Origin: Phocaeicola_A sp964514145 | GTDB lineage: Bacteria > Bacteroidota > Bacteroidia > Bacteroidales > Bacteroidaceae | NCBI GenBank assembly: GCA_964514145.1 | Contig: CAZEPM010000039.1 | Coordinates: 1 to 16,916 of the forward strand | Length of the DNA stretch: 16,916 bases | Direction of reading: 5' to 3' | Part shown: positions 8,107 through 15,654 of the stretch, piece after piece | How positions within the stretch are numbered: position 1 is the stretch's first letter | Layout: every line of letters begins with the position of its first letter | Translations under genes and position numbers: made by a program | Notes under the pieces: model-generated | Databases searched by the model: none | Seen by the model: the letters and a program-made list of their open reading frames with translations, nothing else | What the model was told of the DNA's origin: nothing

Positions 8107-9339
8107 CTATTTCTTTGCCGTAGGCTTAGGTTTCAGCGCATCCGAGCGCATAGAATAAGTTGGCTTCCCATGTGCAGGTTCCGCAAGCAACGATGCAGGA
8201 ACACCGTCTGTGGCCGGAATGCGTTTCAACAGTTTCTCCAAAGCATCAGCATACGCCTGATGAATCATAGCATCGTCGCGGTCCGTCTGATTATAAGCTA
8301 TGTATCGCAAATATTCCACACACTTGTTAAACCAAATGTCCGGGAATCTCTCACTGCGATACGAAAGCGAAACAATATACTTCAACCGGGCAATCAGTGC
8401 TTGCTGATCGATCGCAGGATCGGCAATTAGGATATCAATCCGACGAATGGCCTCATCATAGTGTTTCGCATTCACCGCCTGTGTGACGCGTATCATTTCG
8501 CAATTAAAAGCTTTTCCATCAAAATCACACAAGGCTTCAATAGCTGCCAAGTCACCATACGTCGTCTCTTTAGCCAACTTAGCATCAACAACTTCTTTGC
8601 CGAAAATCCGGCAATAGTCAGCATAATGGTCTGAAACTTCTTTCAAATAAGGAGTCATGCCCGTAATGGTTTCCACGAATACCGACCATACGTCGGCTTC
8701 AGTCAGTTTTGCACCTCCTTTCATCAATTCATCGAAAGCTTCCGTTACGTTTTGGCGGGCATATATCGAATGTTTATAGTAGATGTAATTTATCAAGAGA
8801 TTCCGTTCACGATTGCCCTGCGCATATTGTTCTTCCAGATAAAACGAGCGTAACGATGGTTCCAAGGCACCTCGGCCAGTCTGAATAAATTGCTCGGCTG
8901 TCTGGCGACTACTGCTACGGTGTATCATTTCTCCGGTGAACGGATCAACAAAGATATACGTCGGATAACTGCGCACTTGATATCGCTTTGCCAGCTCCAC
9001 TCCTTCTCTGTTTTCGGCATCAATCTTGGCACAAACGAAATGTTCGTTATAAAACAAGCCAACAGCCGGAAGGGTAAATACCGTCTCGGCCATATTCAAA
9101 CACGGGCCACACCACTGGGTGTAGAAATCAATAAATATCAGTTTGTTTTCTGCTTTTGCCTTGTCCACAATCTCGTTCCAAGACTCATGGAGGAATTGAA
9201 TACCGGGTTTAAGACTGACAGTGGCCTCTACGCCTTCTTTCGAAACATCCTCAGCCGGCGTCCCAGCATAGCTTGCGTAAGTATACAAGGTAATCGTTAC
9301 CAAAAGTATACACTTCTTTAAATACAGTGTTTGTCTCAT
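8107..9339 (-). CDS. Exported thioredoxin-fold protein with a large C-terminal region
   Basis: The 410-residue protein starts with a basic tip, a hydrophobic stretch (about residues 10-20) and a plausible signal peptidase site after SYA (23-25), so export to the periplasm is expected. A thioredoxin domain occupies about 45-155. It has LIFIDFYTQWCGPC, with the redox motif WCGPC at 76-80, and the cis-proline in SYPTY (P126). The domain probably acts in disulfide exchange. Residues about 160-385 look mostly helical, with no family I can name, and the tail (about 390-410) is basic and proline-rich. The gene faces the tyrosine phosphatase tail to tail with 108 bases between. It lies 80 bases downstream of the ABC exporter gene, with a terminator-like hairpin in between, so it probably has its own promoter. 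The client proteins cannot be inferred. Confidence 0.9.
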   Translation of the reverse strand: MRQTLYLKKCILLVTITLYTYASYAGTPAEDVSKEGVEATVSLKPGIQFLHESWNEIVDKAKAENKLIFIDFYTQWCGPCLNMAETVFTLPAVGLFYNEHFVCAKIDAENREGVELAKRYQVRSYPTYIFVDPFTGEMIHRSSSRQTAEQFIQTGRGALEPSLRSFYLEEQYAQGNRERNLLINYIYYKHSIYARQNVTEAFDELMKGGAKLTEADVWSVFVETITGMTPYLKEVSDHYADYCRIFGKEVVDAKLAKETTYGDLAAIEALCDFDGKAFNCEMIRVTQAVNAKHYDEAIRRIDILIADPAIDQQALIARLKYIVSLSYRSERFPDIWFNKCVEYLRYIAYNQTDRDDAMIHQAYADALEKLLKRIPATDGVPASLLAEPAHGKPTYSMRSDALKPKPTAKK

Positions 9340-9360
9340 CTGCTTTAGATTAAGTTTAGG

Positions 9361-9402
9361 TTAAAAAATAAAAACAATTAACCGCCAACACAATGCGGTC
9401 AA
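9361..9402 (-). terminator. Rho-independent terminator-like hairpin after the ABC exporter gene
   Basis: On the minus strand the transcript reads through an 8-bp stem (arms 9395-9402 and 9378-9385, seven Watson-Crick pairs plus one G-U) with a 9-nt loop. A T-rich run covers 9361-9374. The hairpin begins 18 bases after the exporter stop codon, where a terminator is expected. The stem has only four G-C pairs, so it may be leaky. Confidence 0.55.
9363..9394 (-). promoter_or_regulatory. Weak candidate promoter for the thioredoxin-fold gene
   Basis: On the minus strand, ATTG (9394-9391) is followed after 20 bases by TATTTTTT (9370-9363). This resembles the TTTG-N19/20-TAnnTTTG pattern with one mismatch in each box. 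It would start transcription about 15-20 bases before the ATG at 9339. It overlaps the terminator hairpin, and T-runs easily mimic the -7 box, so the call is tentative. Confidence 0.28.
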
Positions 9403-9419
9403 TCCATCGCATCCGCCGA

Positions 9420-11261
9420 CTAATTCAGCGATTGCATATCGTTCAAACGTTTGTAATAGCCATTGAGTTTCAGTAATTCTTCGTGCTTACCGCGCTCCAC
9501 GATGCGTCCTTCGTAGATCACGCAAATCTCGTCAGCATTTTTGATTGTTGACAACCGATGGGCAATGGCAATCGTAGTACGCGTCTTCATCAAACGTTCC
9601 AATGCCTCTTGCACCAACCGTTCCGATTCCGTGTCGAGTGCCGAAGTAGCCTCATCCAAAATTAGGATAGGCGGATTCTTCAAAATAGCCCGTGCGATGC
9701 TGACTCGCTGACGCTGACCTCCGGAAAGTTTATTACCGCGATCGCCGATATTGGTATTATATCCGTCTTCTTTCTCCATGATAAAGTCGTGCGCATTGGC
9801 AATTTTAGCAGCAGCAACCACTTCTTCCATCGTTGCATTCTCAACCCCGAAAGCAATGTTGTTGAAGAACGTATCATTGAATAAAATGGCTTCTTGATTC
9901 ACATTTCCTATCAGGCTGCGAAGGTCTTTGATGCGTACATTCTTAATGTTCACATCATCAATCAGAATCTCGCCTTCCTGCACATCATGATAGCGCGGCA
10001 ACAGGTCTACCAGCGTAGATTTACCCGATCCCGACTGTCCGACCAAAGCGATGGTTTTACCTTTGGGTACCGTGAGATTGATATCATGAAGCACTTCTTT
10101 CTGACCGTTGTTATAGCTGAACGTGATGTGCCGAAACTCGATTTTGTCGTTCAAGCCTTTCAGATCCTCCGGATTGACGATTTCTTTTATCGGGTTCTCC
10201 GCTTTCAGAATTTTGTCCACACGCTCCATCGAGGCCAATCCCTTGGGGATGTTGTAACCTGCTTTGGCAAACTCTTTCAACGGATTGATAATGCTATACA
10301 AAATCACCATATAAAAAATAAACGTAGACGCATCTATCGATGAGTTGTCACCCAAAATCAGCCAGCCACCAAACCATAGCACCGTAACAATCAGCAAGGT
10401 GCCGAGAAATTCGCTCATCGGATGCGCCAATGCCTGACGGGTAGCCACACGATTGCTCAACGTGCGCAGTTCGTCGCTACACGTACGGAAACGGTCTATC
10501 ATTTTCTGTTCGGCAATAAAGGCTTTAATGATGCGCAACCCGCCAAGTGTCTCTTCCATTTGCGAAAGCGTATCACTCCATTTTCCCTGCATTTCCAGCG
10601 ACTGACGTTTCAGTTTCTTGCCGACAACACCCATCACCCAGCCCATAAACGGCAAGACAATAATCGTGAATAGCGTCAACTCCCAACTGGTTATGATCAA
10701 TGTTGTGAAATAAATGATAATCAGAATCGGATTTTTCACCAGCATGTCGATAGAACTGGTGATCGAATTTTCCACCTCGCCCACATCGCCGCTCATACGC
10801 GCCATGATATCTCCCTTACGCTCTTCGGAAAAGAACCCAAGCGGAAGAGACAACACTTTAGAGTAGACCAAGACACGAATATCGCGCACAACTCCCGTTC
10901 GCAACGGAATCAAAACAGCCGTAGACCCAAAGTAGCACGACGTTTTCAGCAAGGTCATAAATGCCAAAAACAAGCCTAAGAACAACAAGGTCACGTGCGA
11001 ACCGTAAGTTTCAATCAAGTGTGAAACGGAATAATAGAAGTTATTGACTACGATATCTTTCAGGCCGGCATCCGAGTTCCAAGGCATGAATTCGTAAACC
11101 ACCTGAGAATCAATCTTAAACAAAATGCGCAAAATCGGAATGAGAATCGTAAATGAAAACACATTGAATATGGCTGAGAGAATGTTCAGCATCACAGCCC
11201 ACACTACGTATCTCTTATACGGCGACACGAAACGTCGCATCAACTGCAAAAATTCTTTCAT
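9420..11261 (-). CDS. MsbA-type ABC exporter, fused permease and ATPase
   Basis: A half-transporter expected to work as a homodimer, exporting a lipid or other hydrophobic substrate across the inner membrane at the cost of ATP. The 613-residue protein has an N-terminal membrane domain with about six TM segments (starting near residues 18-47, 89-110, 175-192, 195-214, 284-303 and 312-328). The ATPase domain holds Walker A GQSGSGKST (408-416), Q-loop Q456, signature LSGGQ (512-516), Walker B ILILDE (532-537) with catalytic E537, D-loop SALD (540-543) and H-loop H568. Every catalytic residue is present. Between WaaA and a glycosyltransferase cluster, lipid A-core or another glycolipid is a reasonable substrate. 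However, this subfamily also contains peptide and drug exporters, so msbA is not assigned firmly. It has its own promoter-like box (11292-11299). Confidence 0.93.
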   Translation of the reverse strand: MKEFLQLMRRFVSPYKRYVVWAVMLNILSAIFNVFSFTILIPILRILFKIDSQVVYEFMPWNSDAGLKDIVVNNFYYSVSHLIETYGSHVTLLFLGLFLAFMTLLKTSCYFGSTAVLIPLRTGVVRDIRVLVYSKVLSLPLGFFSEERKGDIMARMSGDVGEVENSITSSIDMLVKNPILIIIYFTTLIITSWELTLFTIIVLPFMGWVMGVVGKKLKRQSLEMQGKWSDTLSQMEETLGGLRIIKAFIAEQKMIDRFRTCSDELRTLSNRVATRQALAHPMSEFLGTLLIVTVLWFGGWLILGDNSSIDASTFIFYMVILYSIINPLKEFAKAGYNIPKGLASMERVDKILKAENPIKEIVNPEDLKGLNDKIEFRHITFSYNNGQKEVLHDINLTVPKGKTIALVGQSGSGKSTLVDLLPRYHDVQEGEILIDDVNIKNVRIKDLRSLIGNVNQEAILFNDTFFNNIAFGVENATMEEVVAAAKIANAHDFIMEKEDGYNTNIGDRGNKLSGGQRQRVSIARAILKNPPILILDEATSALDTESERLVQEALERLMKTRTTIAIAHRLSTIKNADEICVIYEGRIVERGKHEELLKLNGYYKRLNDMQSLN

Positions 11262-11291
11262 TTAATTGGTCATGAATTGGGTTCGGAGACG

Positions 11292-11322
11292 CAAAGATAG
11301 GATATAAATCGATATATTTCAG
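11292..11322 (-). promoter_or_regulatory. Candidate promoter for the ABC exporter
   Basis: On the minus strand TATCTTTG (11299-11292) matches the Bacteroidales -7 consensus TAnnTTTG exactly. CTG (11322-11320), 20 bases further upstream, is one mismatch from the -33 TTG. The -7 box ends 30 bases before the exporter ATG at 11261, giving a leader of about 20-25 nt. This suggests the exporter can be expressed independently of the glycosyltransferase cluster upstream. Confidence 0.5.
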
Positions 11323-11480
11323 CATAGTTCATAGATATTTCAACATCTTTCTTTCCGAGACCAACGGCTGCGGACGCACAAACCGGCTGTGTCACAACGG
11401 TGGGCAAGGCCAGACACCGGCATGACCACACGCGGCCACCGCGGTAACCAAGCCTCAACACCGATGTGATAAAAGCGCCA
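11300..11480 (-). other. Intergenic stretch with a GC-rich, hairpin-forming half
   Basis: About 180 bases lie between the last glycosyltransferase stop and the exporter promoter. The part near the exporter (11300-11340) is AT-rich. The remainder is GC-rich and can form short stems on the minus strand, such as CGCGG-TGG-CCGCG near 11431-11443 and GCCGG-TGT-CTGGC just downstream. No T-run follows them, so I do not call a terminator. In the frame of the upstream gene the sequence stays open for about 46 codons past its TAG, but the translation is rich in R, W and C and does not look like a conserved protein. No gene is called here. Confidence 0.35.
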
Positions 11481-12356
11481 CTACCGACGTAAGAAAAACA
11501 GTCGGAAAGCTGCACACAGACGGTCGAAATGATTGCGTGACATCGGACGGAAACAAAACTGAAGCAACAGCCAGCCAGCGTAAGGTGAACGTACCTTGAT
11601 AGCATCGGTCAGAAACTTATAGGCAACGGCATCGGTCGCGCGTCTGATATACTTCGTCAGATATCGTTCCCCACCGATAATCAATGGCAACAGGGTGTGT
11701 AGTTTCCGACGATGTATGCGGATGGTCTCCTTTATCCAACAATTTTCAAACGAACCATTCGACAGATGACACACTTCTATCGAGGCAGCACACACGTAGT
11801 TACGGTAGCGCAAGGCCGTCATGATGGAAAAATCCAAATCGTAACAATGGAAGCCTTTTAACAATGTTTCGTCGAACTTCACGGCTTGCCAGACGTCTTT
11901 TCGGACAAACATGGCAAACCCGTCTATCACGGCGACTTGGCAGAAAGGTTCATCCGAGAAAAATCCGCCACGGGCTTTCTGTCGGACACCGGCCTCATCG
12001 ACGTACCAATAATTACTGCAGTCCAACTCGTCGTTACCCGTCCACCAGCCGGAACAAGTGTTCAACTTTGCACGGCTACCGGCAAACCCAATCACACCAC
12101 AGTCGGGTTCGGCCAGTTTACGTTCGAAAATCTTGCCCCAACCCGGAGTCAAGAATATGACATCTTCGTGCACAAACAGCAAATAAGGATATTTAGCCTG
12201 TGCAGCTGCATAGTTATATACTTTGGCTATCGGCCAGTGCCGCTCGCGATTGTCGATGGTTATCAACTCGTATGCCACGCCAATTGTAGAGGCTATGCTG
12301 TCGGTCAGCACCTGCAAGCGTTTCGGAGAGACGGAACATATAATGATGGACAACAT
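11481..12356 (-). CDS. Glycosyltransferase, GT-A fold (StrF-like/PF13712 type)
   Basis: A putative cytoplasmic or membrane-associated transferase adding a sugar to a growing surface glycan. The 291-residue protein starts MLSIIICSVSP, a typical GT2-like first strand. It has DNRE (35-38), a metal-binding-type acidic motif in FVHEDVIF (61-68), then VIDGFAMFVRKDVW (143-156) and GFHCYDLDFS (168-177), where acceptor-side and catalytic acidic residues usually sit. The pattern is that of the GT-A family with similarity to StrF (PF13712 as I recall it). No TM helix is certain. It is the last gene of the cluster; its stop is followed by the GC-rich gap. The ATG at 12356 gives a natural start. An in-frame stop at 12380-12378 limits any upstream extension to the seven codons VGLEYKP, which contain no start codon. 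Sugar donor and linkage cannot be assigned. Confidence 0.88.
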   Translation of the reverse strand: MLSIIICSVSPKRLQVLTDSIASTIGVAYELITIDNRERHWPIAKVYNYAAAQAKYPYLLFVHEDVIFLTPGWGKIFERKLAEPDCGVIGFAGSRAKLNTCSGWWTGNDELDCSNYWYVDEAGVRQKARGGFFSDEPFCQVAVIDGFAMFVRKDVWQAVKFDETLLKGFHCYDLDFSIMTALRYRNYVCAASIEVCHLSNGSFENCWIKETIRIHRRKLHTLLPLIIGGERYLTKYIRRATDAVAYKFLTDAIKVRSPYAGWLLLQFCFRPMSRNHFDRLCAAFRLFFLRR

Positions 12357-12367
12357 AGGCTTATACT

Positions 12368-12511
12368 CTAATCCAACTTACCAAAACTGCCAGACCCATC
12401 TGGCTGAAGAAATCTTTGATATCCATCTTGCATACCGTCCACGTAATGCGGATTACGAGTAAAGACAATATTCCTACCTGTGTGAGCAACGGCACAAATT
12501 GCAGACTTCAT
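12368..12511 (-). CDS. Small 47-codon open frame between two glycosyltransferase genes
   Basis: An ATG at 12511, four bases after the stop of the GT2 gene, opens a 47-residue frame (MKSAICAVAHTGRNIVF... ending GSFGKLD) that stops 11 bases before the next gene. Its placement is what a real small gene in a packed operon would show. I recognise no family, and there is no signal peptide or TM helix. A different frame in the second half also reads like protein (see findings), so this could equally be a decayed gene fragment. I see no clear ribosome-binding site. Confidence 0.3.
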   Translation of the reverse strand: MKSAICAVAHTGRNIVFTRNPHYVDGMQDGYQRFLQPDGSGSFGKLD

Positions 12512-12515
12512 ATCG

Positions 12516-13514
12516 TTATACCGTATTAATGTTTGTGTTCGGTCTTTTTTCTTGGTCTCGTTTTCTGGAGATGGTGTATTTGCACACCGGCAAAAACAGT
12601 TTGTTGATGCGTTCGAATATGACGGAATAGTAACTGGACAACTTGAATATACGACGGTATTCGTTCAGGAAATCAAAGTCTTTCAGATGGTCCCACCAGC
12701 CTTTTTTATACCCTCGATAGAGTGTCCCGATACACACCATCCGGCGATAGAACGAAACGGCCTTCAAATTCTGCTTAATCACACGCATGGATTCGGCCAT
12801 ACCTTGACCGCGCAACAACGAATGAATTGTCGTGCTCGACTTATGCTGGCGAAAATAGTTCAGTTTCTTGCCCGACAAGACGACTCCTCCCCGGAGGGCG
12901 AGTTTCGACCACAGGCACCAATCGCCACAATAGTGGTAAGTCGTCACGTCATCCCAGTCACTCTCTTTCACCCGATTTTTCCGAAAGACCGTACCGCTGG
13001 CATTATAGATGCAGTTTCCCCAAATCAGATAATGAGCCATCACGAAACGTCCGGAGAAATAGCTGCGGGATGTGTCTGAAAAATAGGAAGGCTTTGCCCA
13101 CTCATCGAAATCCTGCTTCAACCTGACATTGTCAACGTCTACCATATATGAACTCGGAAAAAACAGAGAAGCCTCAGGATAAGCATCGAGCGATCGCACG
13201 GCCTCCTCCAAAAAGTGTATATCTGCCCAATCGTCGCTCTCGGCAATCCAAACATATTCACCTTGAGCAAGCGACAAACCTCTGCGCCATTGTATGAAAG
13301 GATTTCCTGTGTTTTGCTGATTGATAATCAGATGGGTCACATGAGGATTGTCTGCATAGCGCGATAACACATCCTGACTGTCGTCCGTAGAAGCATCGTC
13401 CAGCAAAATGAGTTCAAAGTTCTGATACGTTTGATCTAAAACGGAAGTTATCCGCTGGTCTAAGAAACGGGCATAATTATAATTGGGGACGATTACACTG
13501 ACTCTAGGATTCAT
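12516..13514 (-). CDS. Glycosyltransferase family 2
   Basis: An inverting GT-A transferase using a nucleotide sugar. The 332-residue protein opens with VSVIVPNYNYARFLDQRITS (5-24), the standard GT2 start. It continues with the nucleotide-binding LILLDDASTDDS (35-46), including the D39-D40 pair, and the metal-binding variant of DXD in WIAESDDW (89-96). YCGDWCLW (195-202) probably supplies the acidic catalytic-base region, and FRQHKSST (221-228) follows as in many GT2 enzymes of capsule and LPS clusters. The C-terminal 90 residues are basic (RRMV, RKRDQEKR) and may associate with the membrane surface. It begins 16 bases after the DUF5672 gene, supporting one operon. Donor sugar is unknown. Confidence 0.94.
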   Translation of the reverse strand: MNPRVSVIVPNYNYARFLDQRITSVLDQTYQNFELILLDDASTDDSQDVLSRYADNPHVTHLIINQQNTGNPFIQWRRGLSLAQGEYVWIAESDDWADIHFLEEAVRSLDAYPEASLFFPSSYMVDVDNVRLKQDFDEWAKPSYFSDTSRSYFSGRFVMAHYLIWGNCIYNASGTVFRKNRVKESDWDDVTTYHYCGDWCLWSKLALRGGVVLSGKKLNYFRQHKSSTTIHSLLRGQGMAESMRVIKQNLKAVSFYRRMVCIGTLYRGYKKGWWDHLKDFDFLNEYRRIFKLSSYYSVIFERINKLFLPVCKYTISRKRDQEKRPNTNINTV

Positions 13515-13530
13515 AAGAATAAAAACATAT

Positions 13531-14397
13531 TTAGTTGGTTAAGACTATTGATTTCCAAAATGAAAAATACGGAGCCCGGCACCATGCATGACAGCCGAAC
13601 GGCAACCGGTTGCCATTCAGCTGATAAGCCCACTCCGGATTCTCCTCAAATGCAAACTGTAAAGCCTCTTTGTAATCAGGTTTCTTCAGCCGACAGCCCA
13701 CACGCCATTGCTCCAGTTCAATCAGCAGCAATAAGTCTTCCGGATAAAAGGGCTGATGGTCTGCCAGACAAGCAGCAATCTGTGTGCTGCAAGCAGTCGT
13801 CAGGCGAATAAACGTATCCACTTTTCGCAGGGAAAATCCGCCATTGCCAACCTGATATTTATAGTATTTACGATTACCGACAGTATTATGGTAGTACTCG
13901 GCTCCGTTTTTCTTAAGTTTCATCGGATCAACCTTCAGCCAGAAGCGGAAGCAGGAGCGCAGATAACACTCTCCCCATCTGTTCTGATATTTAGGCTTCG
14001 ATGGTAACCAAGGTGCCCCGATGTAGTCATAACCTTTTCGGCACCACTCGAGCAATTCGTCTGCAAACACGTAGGCGTCTAACTGATAAATCAGCAAATA
14101 GGCGTAACGCGAAAAACGACGGTAGAACTCAGTCGACAAAACCAAGCGGTTGTACGAACGGAGACTGACAAAATATTCATCCGCAAAATCTTCCGCATGC
14201 AACTGCGGATAGGTGCGGCAAAGCGCACTGACATCTAAAGAACGGGGTTTCACCAACACAATGGAGTATGCCGCGAGCACACGCAAGCACTGCTCCAACG
14301 AATGTTGCTCTATCTGGCTCAAGGTATGCAAATAAAGAGGAATCACGACCACAACGTCTTTGGGTTGCACCACTAGTAAATTTCGTTGAGACACCAT
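13531..14397 (-). CDS. DUF5672-type putative glycosyltransferase
   Basis: The 288-residue protein matches what I know of DUF5672, a family seen in polysaccharide clusters and thought to be glycosyltransferases without much biochemical proof. Typical parts are VVVVIPLY (15-22), LLIYQLDAYVF (101-111) with the acidic residue in QLD acting as a DXD-like site, GYDYIGAPW (122-130), VGNGGFSLR (183-191), YPEDLLLL (218-225) and LPFGCHAW (265-272). The order LD...GAPW...GNGGFS...ED...FG.HAW is intact, so the enzyme is probably active. There is no signal peptide or clear TM segment. Its ATG lies 3 bases past the stop of the preceding GT4 gene, and the next gene begins 16 bases after its own stop. Position in the operon supports a role in the same glycan. 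Confidence 0.85.
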   Translation of the reverse strand: MVSQRNLLVVQPKDVVVVIPLYLHTLSQIEQHSLEQCLRVLAAYSIVLVKPRSLDVSALCRTYPQLHAEDFADEYFVSLRSYNRLVLSTEFYRRFSRYAYLLIYQLDAYVFADELLEWCRKGYDYIGAPWLPSKPKYQNRWGECYLRSCFRFWLKVDPMKLKKNGAEYYHNTVGNRKYYKYQVGNGGFSLRKVDTFIRLTTACSTQIAACLADHQPFYPEDLLLLIELEQWRVGCRLKKPDYKEALQFAFEENPEWAYQLNGNRLPFGCHAWCRAPYFSFWKSIVLTN

Positions 14398-14400
14398 AGA

Positions 14401-15645
14401 TTAATTCGCTGATATTTGGTTAATGGCTTGTTTCAGACGACTCATAATCAGATCCCAATTATAGTTCGCCAGATAATAGGCTTTCCCCTTGCTCGCAATC
14501 TCCTCCCGCAATGTCGCAGAATTAGCCATGGCATGCAGTTTGCGGACGAACGAAGCCTTCGTCAGGTAATACCAAGCACCGCCGCAACTCTTGATGCAAT
14601 GTTCTTTCAGCACCTTGCAACGGCCGTTCAGCAACAAGGGTTTGGCTTGGCTCATCGCCTCAAGCACAATCAGCGAAAGGCTTTCGCCGTTCGATGGATT
14701 TACCACAATTTTGGCATGTTGCAGGATAGCCATCTTATCGCTGTCGCTCACATAGCCCGTATATAAGATATCCGGATGTGACACGCGCGCTATGGTCACT
14801 CCGCCTACCAACACAAGCTTCAGGGTCGACAACGGATATTTCTTCTTATAAGCTAGGAAATAGGGAATCAGTCGGTAGAGTTTCACCTTTGTCACCCGCC
14901 CCACATAGAGCAGATAATCGTCGGGCAAGTGATATTTTCGTTGTGTCGTCTCCCAGTCAGACGGCTCTATCTCTTCGATGCCAACACTCAAGATACCATG
15001 GTTGTGCAAGGCTTTCCCGAAGATACGTTCACCTAGACGCATTTCCTCGCCGGAATTGAAACCTACGTAGCGAAGCTGCGACACCACTCGGGTCAGCATC
15101 GAACGAAACGACAAGCCGACATAGTGCATCGTCGGCACCGCAATGGTCTTTTCGCCGGCAAGCATCGCCACATCATAAAATGTCGGATAATCCAGCGACA
15201 TCGCAATAAAGGCTTCGTACTCGGCTTTGTGCTCACCAATGAAACGAGCCAGATCCGGCGAGTTAAACATAAAGGCGCGCATGGCCTCCAACTCCTCTTG
15301 TTCCTTGTATGTCCAAATAGGTTTGACATAAGAGATAAGCTTCAGCAGGCGCAACTGATACAGGAATCGGCGCCATTTGCGGGCAGCTTTGGCCTTTTTC
15401 CACAGTTGTTGCTCGCGAGAACGATTGTAGGGCACCACCTTGAAGCGGCGAATCAACACCCCATTCAGTTCGTCGGCTCCCTCCCGATAATCATTGGTAC
15501 CTTGCTGGCCATCCCGCACACAGGTTGTCAACACTTCAACCTGATAATCGTCCCGCAGATGTTCTGCCAGCAACTGGGCATGATACTCCGCTCCACCATT
15601 AATATCCTTGCCGTAACGCACCACTACCAACGCGATCTTCTTCAT
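14401..15645 (-). CDS. Glycosyltransferase family 4 (second copy of a tandem pair)
   Basis: A retaining GT-B transferase of 414 residues. The N-terminal acceptor domain carries VVRYGKDINGGAEYHAQLLA (8-27), with the GGAE loop usual in GT4. The C-terminal donor domain starts near DDYLLYVGR (242-250), has LVLVGG (277-282), LYTGYVSD (294-301) and NPSNGESLSLIVLEAM (316-331). The last gives the EX7E motif at E321 and E329, which contacts the nucleotide sugar. It is closely related to the next gene upstream (15655-16908) along its whole length, so the two arose by tandem duplication. They differ most in the middle (about 70-160), in the acceptor side, and after VGR, where this copy reads VTKVKLYRL. 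It starts 9 bases after its paralogue's stop, with GGGAAG just before the ATG as a possible ribosome-binding site. Confidence 0.94.
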   Translation of the reverse strand: MKKIALVVVRYGKDINGGAEYHAQLLAEHLRDDYQVEVLTTCVRDGQQGTNDYREGADELNGVLIRRFKVVPYNRSREQQLWKKAKAARKWRRFLYQLRLLKLISYVKPIWTYKEQEELEAMRAFMFNSPDLARFIGEHKAEYEAFIAMSLDYPTFYDVAMLAGEKTIAVPTMHYVGLSFRSMLTRVVSQLRYVGFNSGEEMRLGERIFGKALHNHGILSVGIEEIEPSDWETTQRKYHLPDDYLLYVGRVTKVKLYRLIPYFLAYKKKYPLSTLKLVLVGGVTIARVSHPDILYTGYVSDSDKMAILQHAKIVVNPSNGESLSLIVLEAMSQAKPLLLNGRCKVLKEHCIKSCGGAWYYLTKASFVRKLHAMANSATLREEIASKGKAYYLANYNWDLIMSRLKQAINQISAN

Positions 15646-15654
15646 GCTTCCCTG

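Noticed and set aside
8075..8110. Inverted repeat ATAGGA/TCCTAT in the convergent gap as a shared terminator
   Set aside because: Only 6 bp with a loop of about 24 bases, one arm overlaps the stop codon of the thioredoxin-fold gene, and no T-run follows on either strand. Otherwise I see nothing in 7999-8106.
11270..11605. Minus-strand 111-codon frame overlapping the end of the last glycosyltransferase
   Set aside because: It overlaps the real gene by more than 120 bases in another frame, has an unusual serine/cysteine-rich composition, and matches no family I know.
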